NCBI RefSeq assembly: GCF_900141865.1
Contig: NZ_FQYW01000022.1
Span: 1-45,777 of the forward strand
Length of the DNA: 45,777 nucleotides
Origin: Anaerovibrio lipolyticus DSM 3074
GTDB lineage: Bacteria; Bacillota; Negativicutes; Selenomonadales; Selenomonadaceae
Direction of reading: 5' to 3'
Shown here: positions 8,417 through 16,638 of the stretch, piece after piece
Layout: each line of letters begins with the position of its first letter
Position numbering within the stretch: position 1 is the first letter of the stretch
Translations under genes and position numbers: made by a program
The notes under the pieces: generated by a model
Databases searched by the model: none
What the model was told of the DNA's origin: nothing
What the model saw: only the letters and a program-made list of their open reading frames with translations

Positions 8417-8599
8417 ATGGAAAAAATCCAAATTGAAATTGGTGATGTGGTTCGCATGAAGAAGCCTCATCCTTGCGGCAGTCATGAATGGGAAATAACC
8501 CGGGTGGGCATGGACATTGGCCTTATATGTAAAGGCTGTGGCCATTTCGTAATGATGCCCAGGGTGAAGTTCAACCGCATGGTCCGTGAAAAATTGTAA
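8417..8599 (+). CDS. DUF951 family small protein
   Basis: A 60-residue protein of the DUF951 family, widespread in Firmicutes and of unknown biochemical role. It shows the family pattern GDVVRMKKPHPCGSHEWEI followed by LICKGCGHFVMMPR. The Cys residues (one in HPCG, two in CKGCGH) suggest a small metal site or nucleic-acid contact, but that is inference. ATG 8417 is chosen because the family starts ME(K)I, and GGTG lies a few bases upstream. The upstream ATG at 8399 would add six residues. A small hairpin (CAGATT/AATCTG) precedes it in the divergent intergenic region. Confidence 0.85.
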   Translation: MEKIQIEIGDVVRMKKPHPCGSHEWEITRVGMDIGLICKGCGHFVMMPRVKFNRMVREKL

Positions 8600-8678
8600 T
8601 ATCAGTATAACACAATTGTTCGTAAAATTCTATTATACTAGGACAAAGGTACCCGTATAAAAGGGGGGACCAAGGTTT

Positions 8679-9857
8679 ATGACACAGGTAAAATCAATAA
8701 AAAATATATGGCTAAATAAATGGCTGGTTTCCTCCGTGGTTTTTCTGTTTGTGGCTGTGGCCGTTTATATTGGCTTAATGGGAATGTATCAGTACATTCA
8801 CAAGACCAATATGGAGGATACACAGAAGGTGGCGGACCAATATGGTGCCAGCCTTCAGTATGTCACCAGGGATTTTGCTGCTAATACTATATATTTAGCG
8901 GATGTGGCCCAAAAGCAGCGGGCTAATGATGCCTGGTTTATTCCCGCTGCCCAGTCAGCCATACAGAGTGACAACCATGTGGCAGGAGTACAGTATACCC
9001 CTGTGGGACGGGCACCTATGGCATATCCTGCGGGATTTAGCTTTGCCGGTGACCAGAAGCTGGCGGCGGTCTTTGCTAAGATGCAGGACATGGTGATGTC
9101 CGGGGATGGAGAATCCTTGGCAGTGGGCCCTGTGACCAAGCAGGATGGCAGCATGGTGGTTATTGCCATGTCCCCGGTATTGGCCTACAACAATCGTACT
9201 GCAAAATTTGATTATATCGGCAATGTGGCGGAAATTCTGAAAATGCCTGATGCTATTCAGGATGATTCATATCATGCTTTGGTTAATTCCGGCTACGATT
9301 ATGCACTTTATGGCAACAACAAGGATATGGATCATGATGGTCTTATAGGTCGCTCGGAGGGGGACATAGGTGACAGCTTCGCTTCGTCATCCGCCAGAGT
9401 GCCAGGGGGCTATTGGCAGATAAAGCTGGCCCCACAGGACAGCTGGACCCAGCAGGGAAGTCCTCTCAGCCTTGGCGTAGGCATTGTTATGGGCCTTCTT
9501 ATAGGGGCTATTACCTTTTTTGTCTTGAAGTCAAGGGAACCAAAGCAGCCACTGATGGCCCATGCCAATCGTGAGCTGGACGGTGATATTCTAAATGAGG
9601 AAATTCCTATTGAGGATGTGCCGGAGGAGGAACTGGATGATATGGAAAGGGCCTTGCTGAAGCGCCGTCGTTTCCATCAGCAGTTCAGACAATCCCAAGC
9701 AGAGGGCTCTGTGGTGGAGTACGAGCTGTCATCCTCAGTCGTGGAAAACAATGCTAATAGCACTGAAGAACAGGAAATTATTGCTGATGGCGAAGCTAAA
9801 ACAGATAGTGAAGCTAAAACAGATACAGAAGGTACTGAAAGTGATGGAAAAAAATAG
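8679..9857 (+). CDS. Two-TM membrane protein with extracytoplasmic sensor-like domain and no output domain
   Basis: The function is not known. The 392 residues have a TM helix at about 14-34, an extracytoplasmic domain of about 225 residues, a second TM at about 263-283 and a 110-residue acidic cytoplasmic tail. The loop segment VAGVQYTPVGR and its position between two TM helices recall CHASE-type sensory domains of kinases and diguanylate cyclases, but no HAMP, kinase, GGDEF or EAL domain follows. The tail is rich in Glu/Asp and ends in a short repeat (DGEAKTDSEAKTDTEG). AAGGGGGG precedes the ATG. The gene overlaps the next one by 14 bases, so the pair is translationally coupled and may function together. 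The CHASE comparison is tentative. Confidence 0.7.
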   Translation: MTQVKSIKNIWLNKWLVSSVVFLFVAVAVYIGLMGMYQYIHKTNMEDTQKVADQYGASLQYVTRDFAANTIYLADVAQKQRANDAWFIPAAQSAIQSDNHVAGVQYTPVGRAPMAYPAGFSFAGDQKLAAVFAKMQDMVMSGDGESLAVGPVTKQDGSMVVIAMSPVLAYNNRTAKFDYIGNVAEILKMPDAIQDDSYHALVNSGYDYALYGNNKDMDHDGLIGRSEGDIGDSFASSSARVPGGYWQIKLAPQDSWTQQGSPLSLGVGIVMGLLIGAITFFVLKSREPKQPLMAHANRELDGDILNEEIPIEDVPEEELDDMERALLKRRRFHQQFRQSQAEGSVVEYELSSSVVENNANSTEEQEIIADGEAKTDSEAKTDTEGTESDGKK

Positions 9858-10377
9858 AACCATAAAACTTATTGAGAATGTAAAGAATATGATACATAAA
9901 AATATCATTAACGGCGTTAAAGGAGCTGTGGCCCTAGTGGCCATGGCTCTCACTTTCGTGGTGTGTCTTGGGGGTAGTGTCGACAATGCAGAGGCGGCTC
10001 AAAGGGTGGATCGCCATTTTGTGGACAGCCTTGATGGCACCGGCTACTATGTGGATGTCAAAACTATTAATGTTCAGGATAATGCCGTCACGGCAGATGT
10101 ATATATGGTTAAATCGCTGTACAACACCATGTATTGTTACGGGGTGGTATATAACCTGGCGGAACAGTCCTATCAGTACACATATACCAAGATATATCAG
10201 TATGACACCAGAAAGCTCACCTCCTACAGTGAAGTGCCTTCCATGGTATATGGATATTCTAACGCTGCCCTTGGAAATAATATGATTATGGCGGAGGTTT
10301 TGCGTTTCTGTCAGGAATATCGCCCGGATAGCCAAAATACTAAGAATAACACATATGTAGGGGAATGGCTGGATTAA
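9844..10377 (+). CDS. Secreted hypothetical protein coupled to the sensor-like gene
   Basis: The 177 residues start at ATG 9844, inside the last codons of the preceding gene. A basic N terminus, a hydrophobic stretch (GAVALVAMALTFVVCLGG) and an A-E-A-A type site near residue 50 indicate export. The mature part, about 125 residues, is predicted to be beta-rich with many Tyr: GYYVDVKTINVQDNAVTADV, then repeated YTYTKIYQYD. It loosely resembles small surface-adhesin-like proteins that begin with a (Y)VD..S(V/I) strand, but I do not recognise a named family. A later ATG at 9889 would give a more ordinary signal peptide length and is a fair alternative start. Export and coupling to the upstream membrane protein suggest an envelope role. 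Confidence 0.65.
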   Translation: MEKNRTIKLIENVKNMIHKNIINGVKGAVALVAMALTFVVCLGGSVDNAEAAQRVDRHFVDSLDGTGYYVDVKTINVQDNAVTADVYMVKSLYNTMYCYGVVYNLAEQSYQYTYTKIYQYDTRKLTSYSEVPSMVYGYSNAALGNNMIMAEVLRFCQEYRPDSQNTKNNTYVGEWLD

Positions 10378-10378
10378 G

Positions 10379-10422
10379 ACCTCATCCGCCCTTCGGGCAC
10401 CTTCCCCAGAGGGGAAGGCATT
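10379..10422 (+). repeat. Intergenic double-hairpin repeat of the CCTTCCCC type, possible terminator
   Basis: Two hairpins in tandem: GCCC/GGGC with a TTC loop (10388-10398) and CCTTCCCC/GGGGAAGG with an AGA loop (10400-10418), followed by CATTTTATGG. Sequences of this form are recognisable as dispersed intergenic repeats in many Clostridia and Negativicutes, and it is unrelated to the long nested palindromes here. It lies 2 bases after the stop of the preceding gene and probably limits read-through into the porin promoter region. Confidence 0.6.
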
Positions 10423-10500
10423 TTATGGCTTGTGCTGCGGCTTTTAAATTAAAGAAAGATTAAAAATGTCTAAGTAATAAATTAATTTTTCTGAAAATAG

Positions 10501-10529
10501 TTGCATTATTAAATTGATTGTGTTACTAT
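10501..10529 (+). promoter_or_regulatory. SigA-type promoter of the SLH porin gene
   Basis: TTGCAT (10501-10506), a 17-base spacer and TACTAT (10524-10529). The implied transcript has an untranslated leader of about 120 bases before the strong AAAGGAGGAG ribosome binding site. The leader holds a direct repeat GAGACTCT (10551-10558 and 10603-10610). A long leader and strong ribosome binding site fit a very abundant envelope protein. Confidence 0.6.
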
Positions 10530-10653
10530 ACGGATGTATCAGGGGTGAAAGAGACTCTAGAAACGTTGAGGGAACATGGATACTCGCGGAGAAGAGCTTC
10601 TTGAGACTCTGATGTCGAATAATAATTTATTTTATTAAAGGAGGAGTTCTCAA

Positions 10654-11949
10654 ATGAAGAAGACTCTCGTATCCGCATTGACTACCGCTCTGGTAGTAGG
10701 CGCTGCTTCCACTACTTTTGCAGCTGCTAATCCTTTCGCTGATGTTCCTGCTGACCACTGGGCTTATGATGCAGTTTCCGAGCTGCAGGCTAAGGGTGTA
10801 GTAAACGGCTATGCTGTTGACAACACTTTCCGTGGCAACCAGAACATGACCCGTTATGAGATGGCTCAGATCGTAGCTAAGGCTATGGCTAAGGTTGAGA
10901 GCGGCGATGCTGCTACCAAGGCTATGGTTGACAAGCTGGCTGCTGAGTTCCGTGATGAGCTGGCTAACCTTGGCGTTCGCATGGACGACCTCGAGGCTCG
11001 TATGGACAACGTAAAGCACAGCGGTTTCATTCGTTATCGTTATGCTAGAAACACTGGCGATTTCGATGGTGTGGATCCTACCAACATCATTCGTTTCCGT
11101 TTGAACTCTGCAGTAAAGATTAACGACAAGGTTGACGGCTTTGCTCGTTTTGAGACTGATCATAGCGTAAATCATGATGCAACTTCTGATAACAATCGTC
11201 TTGAGCGTTTGTGGGTACATGGCAAGGTTGGTACTACCAACATCTATGCTGGTAAGATTAACCCACATGATGCTGTTACCTCCCTTGGCCATGGTATCAT
11301 GCTTGATGGTGCTATGACTGGTGCACAGGTAACCTTTAATAAGGGTGCTGTATCCTGGACTATTGATGCTGGTACTACTCATAGCACTGATGCTTATGGT
11401 AATGCTGGTATTGCTGGTGTTGGTCATGCTACTAAGATTGTTGGTACCCATGTTGACTACAAGAAGGGTAACTTCGATGCTGCTATTGGTTACTACAACT
11501 TCAGCAACAAGGATGGCCTCAGAGAGATTTACAATGCTGATTTTGCTCATTGGGGTGTTTGGGGTATCGGCCTCGGCTATAAGTTCGGTAAGGATTTCTA
11601 CCTGACTGGTGACTATGTTCGCGCTAACAAGGCTGTAAACAATGCAGCTGGTGAGCAGCTCGATAAGGACGGCTGGAACGTTCAGTTGAACTACAAGGGT
11701 GCTAAGGAGTCTCAGCCTAAGTCCTGGGGTGCTTATGTAGGCTATCAGAAGCTGAGTCCTACTGCTACTCCATTCCCAACCTATGATACTGTTTTCAACA
11801 ACAATACCAAGGGTTGGAAGGTTGGCGTTGACTACACCTTCATGAAGAACATCGTTGGTTCCATCCAGTACTTCGATGGTAAGGTAATCAAGGGTGGCCA
11901 GAACGACAAGGCTCGTCGCATCTCCGGTCAGGTAACCTTCTCCTTCTAA
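10654..11949 (+). CDS. ompM: Major outer-membrane porin with SLH domain (OmpM/Mep45 type)
   Basis: Major porin of Negativicutes that also tethers the outer membrane to polyamine-modified peptidoglycan, as established for Mep45 of Selenomonas ruminantium and OmpM of Veillonella. Signal peptide to about residue 23 (TTFA-AANP), then one SLH domain (NPFADVPADHWAYDAV...MTRYEMAQIVAK, residues about 25-80), a coiled-coil linker (AEFRDELANLGVRMDDLEAR) and a C-terminal beta-barrel ending in a terminal Phe (VTFSF), the BamA-recognition signature. The 431-residue length fits. Codon use is strongly biased (for example GCT, GGT and AAG), consistent with high expression. It is monocistronic, with its own promoter and terminator. 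Confidence 0.93.
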   Translation: MKKTLVSALTTALVVGAASTTFAAANPFADVPADHWAYDAVSELQAKGVVNGYAVDNTFRGNQNMTRYEMAQIVAKAMAKVESGDAATKAMVDKLAAEFRDELANLGVRMDDLEARMDNVKHSGFIRYRYARNTGDFDGVDPTNIIRFRLNSAVKINDKVDGFARFETDHSVNHDATSDNNRLERLWVHGKVGTTNIYAGKINPHDAVTSLGHGIMLDGAMTGAQVTFNKGAVSWTIDAGTTHSTDAYGNAGIAGVGHATKIVGTHVDYKKGNFDAAIGYYNFSNKDGLREIYNADFAHWGVWGIGLGYKFGKDFYLTGDYVRANKAVNNAAGEQLDKDGWNVQLNYKGAKESQPKSWGAYVGYQKLSPTATPFPTYDTVFNNNTKGWKVGVDYTFMKNIVGSIQYFDGKVIKGGQNDKARRISGQVTFSF

Positions 11950-11990
11950 TCTAAATTAGAAGCCAGATTAGTTACTAACTAAACAAACAG

Positions 11991-12026
11991 ACCTGCTACT
12001 AGGTAAAACTAGTAGCAGGTTTTTGT
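11991..12026 (+). terminator. Rho-independent terminator of the porin gene
   Basis: Perfect 12-bp stem ACCTGCTACTAG (11991-12002) with CTAGTAGCAGGT (12009-12020), a GTAAAA loop, then TTTTTG. It sits 42 bases after the stop codon and is the strongest terminator in the window. Confidence 0.93.
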
Positions 12027-12140
12027 TTTGCTCATTTTTTTCATTGGTTAAAAGGAATATGGTCAAATATGTGGAATATTTATAAGGAACCATGAAAATA
12101 CTTTGATAGGTTTGGTTCGCCTGAAGGCGGGGTGGATATT

Positions 12141-13835
12141 ATGAATGATAGATCCGTAATGCTTATAGTGGATGATGTGGAAATAAACCGGGCTATACTT
12201 TCCCAGTTTTTCCAAAATGAATATGAAATATTGGAGGCCCCTAACGGCAAAGAGGCACTAGATATTCTGGAGACTCGTAATGTGGATATTATACTCCTGG
12301 ATTTAATCATGCCTGTAATGGGGGGCATGGAGCTTTTGGCAGTGCTTCATAAGCACCCAAGGTTCCAGGATATTCCCGTGGTGGTAACCACCTCCCAGGG
12401 ACTGTTGAACAGTGAAATTCAGGCATTGGAAAATGGGGCTGCTGATTTCATTACCAAGCCATATAATCCTATTGTGGTGCAGTGTCGGGTGCGGAATGTG
12501 ATGGCAAGGCAGGAAAATGAATGGCGCAAGGAACGTCAGCGTCTTCAGGCAGAAAAAATCAGCGCCATGCAGACCCTTATTGAAACGGATCAGCTCACCG
12601 GCCTTTATAACCACCACACCATGCTGGCAAAAACCGCGGAGATGATTCAGGAGAACAGGGCAACCCAGTATTGTATCGTGTATCTGGATATCAGCTGCTT
12701 TAAGGTGATAAACGAGCTCTTTAATATGGAAACGGGAGATATGATATTAAAGACAGCAGCAGCCTACTTTAAGACGGTTGTGGGTAACCGTGGGTTGGCG
12801 GCCAGACTCTCAGCTGATCATTTTGCCCTCTGTATGCCGGAAAATTCCTTGGATATGGAGCTGGTTATCCAGGGACTGGATGCGGTTATGCGCTCCTTGG
12901 CTGTCTATAGAAGCATTATGTTTTATGCCGGGGTTTTCACCGTGGACAATGTTTATCTTACGGTAAACAAGATGCTGGACAGGGCCCACATGGCAATGAA
13001 TACGGTAAAGGGAAATTACAACAGAAGGTTTGCTTATTATGACGAGCAGCTAAGAACAGCTCTTATGGAGGAGCAGATGCTGGTGCGGGATATGGAAGGG
13101 GCATTGGATAACAATAACTTCTGTATTTTCCTCCAGCCAATTTATGATTCCACCACAAATAAAATTAAGTCAGCAGAGGCCCTTATCCGGTGGAATCATC
13201 CACAGCGTGGCATGATAAGCCCCGGAGTGTTTATCCCTGTTTTTGAGAAGAACGGCTTTGTAACGAGGCTGGACCGTTTTGCCTGGGAGTCGGCCTGTCG
13301 TTTCCTCAGTCGTCAGCGGGATAATGGATTGGATGTGGTACCAGTATCGGTGAATGTGTCCAGAGTGAATATGTACGACCACAATTTTGTTGACTACATG
13401 ACTTCCCTTTTGGCCAAATATGATCTGGAGCCCTGGATGCTGCGGATAGAAATGACAGAAACTGCCTATGTGGACAATCCGACCCAGATGGTGAAAATAT
13501 TGCGGAGGTTGAAAAATGCCGGCCTTACGGTGCTGATGGACGATTTTGGCAGTGGATATTCTTCCTTAAATATGCTGAAGAATATTGCTATGGATATTTT
13601 AAAGCTGGATATGAAGTTTGTTCAGGATATTGAAACATCGCCGAGGGCGGCTACTATCATGAAGAGCATTGTGAATATGGCCCATGACCTTGGCATGGAC
13701 GTTATAGCCGAGGGGGTAGAAACGGAACCTCAGGTGAGCTTTCTGAGGGATATAGGCTGTAGGCTGATACAGGGCTATTACTACGCAAGACCTATTGCGG
13801 CAGATGAATTTATGGATAAGCTTATGGCAGAATAA
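12141..13835 (+). CDS. Response regulator with degenerate GGDEF and intact EAL domains (c-di-GMP phosphodiesterase)
   Basis: Probable signal-responsive hydrolase of cyclic di-GMP. The receiver domain (about residues 1-120) has the acidic pair VDD, the phospho-acceptor Asp in IILLDLIMP and the Lys in FITKPYNP. The central GGDEF-like domain (about 145-285, starting at TDQLTGLYN) carries LSADHF where the GG(D/E)EF signature should be, so cyclase activity is unlikely. The EAL domain (about 305-560) keeps its catalytic residues: SAEALIRW, the Asn in VNVS, EMTET, MDDFGSG, ILKLD, AEGVET and QGYYYARP. Start ATG 12141 follows AAGGCGGGG with an 8-base gap, and the in-frame GTG at 12132 is less likely. 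It is a single-gene unit. Flagellar and envelope genes nearby are plausible targets. Confidence 0.92.
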   Translation: MNDRSVMLIVDDVEINRAILSQFFQNEYEILEAPNGKEALDILETRNVDIILLDLIMPVMGGMELLAVLHKHPRFQDIPVVVTTSQGLLNSEIQALENGAADFITKPYNPIVVQCRVRNVMARQENEWRKERQRLQAEKISAMQTLIETDQLTGLYNHHTMLAKTAEMIQENRATQYCIVYLDISCFKVINELFNMETGDMILKTAAAYFKTVVGNRGLAARLSADHFALCMPENSLDMELVIQGLDAVMRSLAVYRSIMFYAGVFTVDNVYLTVNKMLDRAHMAMNTVKGNYNRRFAYYDEQLRTALMEEQMLVRDMEGALDNNNFCIFLQPIYDSTTNKIKSAEALIRWNHPQRGMISPGVFIPVFEKNGFVTRLDRFAWESACRFLSRQRDNGLDVVPVSVNVSRVNMYDHNFVDYMTSLLAKYDLEPWMLRIEMTETAYVDNPTQMVKILRRLKNAGLTVLMDDFGSGYSSLNMLKNIAMDILKLDMKFVQDIETSPRAATIMKSIVNMAHDLGMDVIAEGVETEPQVSFLRDIGCRLIQGYYYARPIAADEFMDKLMAE

Positions 13836-13843
13836 TATTGGGG

Positions 13844-13885
13844 AAGTTGGGTGAAAGTTTGTCAAACGAATTACCCAACTTTTTC
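13844..13885 (+). terminator. Rho-independent terminator after the EAL protein gene
   Basis: AAGTTGGGT (13844-13852) pairs with ACCCAACTT (13873-13881), with an inner GTTT/AAAC hairpin, followed by a T tract. It starts 9 bases after the stop codon. Confidence 0.85.
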
Positions 13886-13913
13886 CTATTTTTAGAAGAA
13901 AAACAGGAAAAAG

Positions 13914-13942
13914 TAGACATTTTCCCCAAAAAGTTATATGAT
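13914..13942 (+). promoter_or_regulatory. SigA-type promoter of sucCD
   Basis: TAGACA (13914-13919), a 17-base spacer, then TATGAT (13937-13942). It lies just past the previous terminator and implies an untranslated leader of roughly 175 bases before sucC. Confidence 0.65.
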
Positions 13943-13979
13943 GTATTTGTTAGCAAGGGGTATTTCAATGAGACTTATT

Positions 13980-14076
13980 CAGTGGGAGAGTTATTCTCAC
14001 ACTGGATGTAGTCGAATTAATCCAGAGCTTACGGGTGCTTAGCTCCTGTCTAAGAGGAGAGGGGCTTAGCACCCGT
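13980..14076 (+). promoter_or_regulatory. Structured 5' leader of sucC, unknown regulatory RNA candidate
   Basis: Three stems are visible. CAGTGGGAG (13980-13988) pairs with CTCACACTG (13996-14004). CTGGAT (14002-14007) pairs with ATCCAG (14020-14025) and shares three bases with the first stem, so the two compete. ACGGGTGCTTAGCTCC (14031-14046) pairs with GGGGCTTAGCACCCGT (14061-14076) with one mismatch. No T tract follows, so this is not a simple terminator. It does not match any leader family I know. It may be a translational or stability element for the succinyl-CoA ligase operon. Confidence 0.5.
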
Positions 14077-14126
14077 TAGCGTGGGAAGTTATACATTACG
14101 GGGTAAAATAGAGGAGGACAGAAAAG

Positions 14127-15326
14127 ATGAACATTCATGAGTATCAGAGCAAAGAGGTCCTGAGACAATTTGGTGTTAATGTGCCAAATGGAAAGCCAGC
14201 TTTTACTGTTGAAGAGGCAGTAGAGGCAGCTAAGGAACTGGGCTCTAAGGTAACTGTTGTTAAGGCACAGATTCATGCTGGTGGTCGTGGAAAGGCCGGT
14301 GGCGTTAAGATTGCCAAGAATCTGGATGAGGTTAAGGCTTATGCTACCGAGCTTTTGGGCAAGATTCTGGTTACCCACCAGACTGGTCCGGATGGCAAGA
14401 AGGTTAACCGTCTTCTCATTGAGGAAGGCTCCAATATAGCAAAAGAGTATTACCTGAGCTTTGTTAATGACCGTTCTACTGCCAAGATCGTTATGATCGG
14501 TTCCGAAGAGGGCGGTATGGAAATCGAGAAGGTGGCTGCTGAGTCCCCTGAAAAGATTATCAAGGAGTACATTGACCCAGCTATTGGTCTTGCTCCATTC
14601 CAGGCAACCCGCATGGCTTACAAGATGCACTTTAAGCCAGAGGCTATCAAGAAGGCTTCTGCTACCATGATTAAGCTGTACAACGCATTTATTGGCAAGG
14701 ATTGCAGCCAGGTTGAGATTAACCCATTGGTTGTTACCGCTGAGGACGATGTTATTTGCCTTGATGCCAAGCTGAACTTTGATGACAGCGGACTTTTCCG
14801 TCATCCTGATATTGTGGAGCTTCGTGATGAGACCGAAGAGGATCCTAAGGAGCTGTGGGCTTCCAATGAGGGCCTGAACTATGTTAACCTTGGTGGCGAC
14901 GTAGCCTGCATGGTTAATGGTGCTGGTCTTGCCATGGCAACTGTAGATATTTTGAAGTATTATGGCGGTGAGCCAGCAAACTTCCTGGATGTAGGCGGCA
15001 GCTCTACTCCAGAAAAGATTGCCACCGCATTTGAGATTATGCTTGATGGTGGCCAGGCCAAGGGTATTTTCGTAAATATCTTTGGTGGTATCAACAAGTG
15101 CGATGTTATCGCTGAAGGCATCCAGAAGGCCGCTCAGATTATTGCTGAGAAGACCGGTCAGGATGGCATCCCAGTTCCAGTAGTTGTTCGACTCGAAGGT
15201 ACCAATGTTGAGCGCGGTCGTCAGATTCTCACCGAGAAGCCTGTTAAGAACGTATTTATGGCTCCTACCATGGAGGGCGGTGCTCAGGATATCGTTAAGC
15301 GCGTTGAAGAAGCTAAGAAGAACTAA
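14127..15326 (+). CDS. sucC: ADP-forming succinate--CoA ligase, beta subunit
   Basis: ATP-grasp subunit of succinyl-CoA synthetase, interconverting succinyl-CoA, ADP and phosphate with succinate, CoA and ATP. The 399 residues begin [20 protein letters not shown]. The Lys/His/Gly-rich nucleotide loop [27 protein letters not shown], the [17 protein letters not shown] segment and [10 protein letters not shown] are all characteristic. GAGGAGG precedes ATG 14127. It is 14 bases from sucD, giving the usual two-gene operon. In propionate- and succinate-producing Selenomonadaceae this enzyme links succinate to the methylmalonyl-CoA route, which is family knowledge rather than something shown here. 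Confidence 0.96.
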   Translation: MNIHEYQSKEVLRQFGVNVPNGKPAFTVEEAVEAAKELGSKVTVVKAQIHAGGRGKAGGVKIAKNLDEVKAYATELLGKILVTHQTGPDGKKVNRLLIEEGSNIAKEYYLSFVNDRSTAKIVMIGSEEGGMEIEKVAAESPEKIIKEYIDPAIGLAPFQATRMAYKMHFKPEAIKKASATMIKLYNAFIGKDCSQVEINPLVVTAEDDVICLDAKLNFDDSGLFRHPDIVELRDETEEDPKELWASNEGLNYVNLGGDVACMVNGAGLAMATVDILKYYGGEPANFLDVGGSSTPEKIATAFEIMLDGGQAKGIFVNIFGGINKCDVIAEGIQKAAQIIAEKTGQDGIPVPVVVRLEGTNVERGRQILTEKPVKNVFMAPTMEGGAQDIVKRVEEAKKN

Positions 15327-15340
15327 GGAGGTCTGCTGAA

Positions 15341-16243
15341 ATGGGTGTTTTGATTAATAAGGATACAAAGGTAATTGTACAGGGTATAACCGGTAAAACT
15401 GCAGCCTTCCATACCAAGCAGATGCTGGAATATGGTACCAACATTGTGGCTGGTGTTACTCCAGGCAAGGCTGGTCAGACTGTAGAGGGTGTTCCTGTAT
15501 TTGATACAGTTGAGGACGCAGTAAAGGCAACTGGTGCCACTGCTTCTGTAATTTTCGTTCCTGCCCGCTTCGCTGCTGATTCCATTATGGAAGGCGTTGA
15601 GGCTGAGCTGGATTTGGTGGTATGTATCACCGAGCATGTTCCTGTTCAGGATATGATTAAGGTTCGTCGCTACATGGAGGGCAAGAAGACTCGTCTTATC
15701 GGTCCAAACTGCCCTGGTATTCTCACCGTTGATGAGGCCAAGATGGGTATTATCCCTGGCTACATTCACAAGAAGGGCCATGTAGGCGTTATCTCCCGCT
15801 CCGGTACCTTGACTTACGAGGCTACCTTCCAGCTTTCCAACGCTGGTATCGGTCAGACTACTGCCATCGGTATCGGTGGTGACCCTATTAAGGGCACTGA
15901 CTTCATCGATGCTCTGAAGCTCTTTAATGAGGATGATGAGACCAAGGCTATTATGATGATTGGTGAAATCGGCGGTACTGCAGAGGAAGAGGCTGCCCAA
16001 TGGATCAAGGAGAACATGAAGAAGCCTGTTATTGCCTTCATCTCCGGTGTTCAGGCGCCTCCGGGAAAACGTATGGGTCATGCTGGTGCAATTATCGCTG
16101 GCGGCAAGGGTACTGCAGCTGACAAGATCAAGGCTTTGAATGCTGTAGGCATTCCAGTAGCTGAGACCGTAGCCACCATGGGTGAGACTGTGGTTAAGAA
16201 GCTGAAGGAAGCCGGCATCTATGACGAGTGCCACACTTGCTAA
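15341..16243 (+). CDS. sucD: Succinate--CoA ligase, alpha subunit
   Basis: CoA-binding and phosphohistidine subunit of succinyl-CoA synthetase. In 300 residues it shows [20 protein letters not shown] (CoA-binding Rossmann domain), [37 protein letters not shown], and the catalytic phosphohistidine in [18 protein letters not shown] precedes the ATG by a normal distance. Codon use resembles that of sucC. The operon ends at repeat copy R5, whose outer stem probably served as its terminator. Confidence 0.96.
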   Translation: MGVLINKDTKVIVQGITGKTAAFHTKQMLEYGTNIVAGVTPGKAGQTVEGVPVFDTVEDAVKATGATASVIFVPARFAADSIMEGVEAELDLVVCITEHVPVQDMIKVRRYMEGKKTRLIGPNCPGILTVDEAKMGIIPGYIHKKGHVGVISRSGTLTYEATFQLSNAGIGQTTAIGIGGDPIKGTDFIDALKLFNEDDETKAIMMIGEIGGTAEEEAAQWIKENMKKPVIAFISGVQAPPGKRMGHAGAIIAGGKGTAADKIKALNAVGIPVAETVATMGETVVKKLKEAGIYDECHTC

Positions 16244-16264
16244 GAGTATATAAATAAAAGACTT

Positions 16265-16479
16265 AAGAGCCAGGAAACTGCTGAACTCAGCTCGGGTCTC
16301 GGGTCTAAAACTGTTTTTGCTTTATTTAAATAGCTAAAAAAATCATAACTCGCTTCGCCCTAAAGGACTAGCTTCGCGTCGCTCAAACAGATGATTTTTT
16401 CAGCTAATGCAGGAATGCAAAAAGCAGTTTCTTAACGACCTTCGCCCTAATGCTTTCGTTCAGCAGTAACCTGGCTCTT
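16265..16479 (-). repeat. Nested-palindrome repeat, copy R5, after sucCD
   Basis: The outer arms at 16265-16285 and 16459-16479 pair over 19 of 21 positions: AAGAGCCAGG with CCTGGCTCTT, and ACTGCTGAA with TTCAGCAGT, separated by one AA/AA bulge. TTTTATATTTTAT follows the right arm, so the outer stem looks like a rho-independent terminator. The inner stem AGCTAAAAAAATCAT (16332-16346) pairs with ATGATTTTTTCAGCT (16391-16405) around AACTCGCTTCG and GCTCAAACAG. The interior matches the complement of copy R2, while the outer arms are unrelated to R2. The rest of 16244-16638 holds only the mreB promoter. Confidence 0.88.
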
Positions 16480-16538
16480 TTATATTTTATGCTTACAAGA
16501 GTTGAGTCCAGCAGTTCCTCTACTCTTTTCTTTTTTTA

Positions 16539-16567
16539 TTGAAATCTTTCTCCTTTTATATTATATT
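16539..16567 (+). promoter_or_regulatory. SigA-type promoter of mreB and the flagellar rod operon
   Basis: TTGAAA (16539-16544), a 17-base spacer and TATATT (16562-16567), 71 bases before the mreB start. It should drive mreB and flgF, which are only 25 bases apart. Confidence 0.65.
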
Positions 16568-16638
16568 TAGTATATATCGATAAAAATAGGCGAGGTGTAT
16601 TTAGTGCGCCTATATATAGATGGAAGGAAGATGTTTTA

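Noticed and set aside
10627-11550. 307-codon - strand open frame antisense to the porin gene
   Set aside because: It is a by-product of the porin's biased codon use (few stop triplets on the opposite strand), with a Ser/Thr/Ile-rich low-complexity translation.
15323-16234. 303-codon - strand open frame antisense to sucD
   Set aside because: sucD is unambiguous, and the reverse translation shows no family features and no ribosome binding site.
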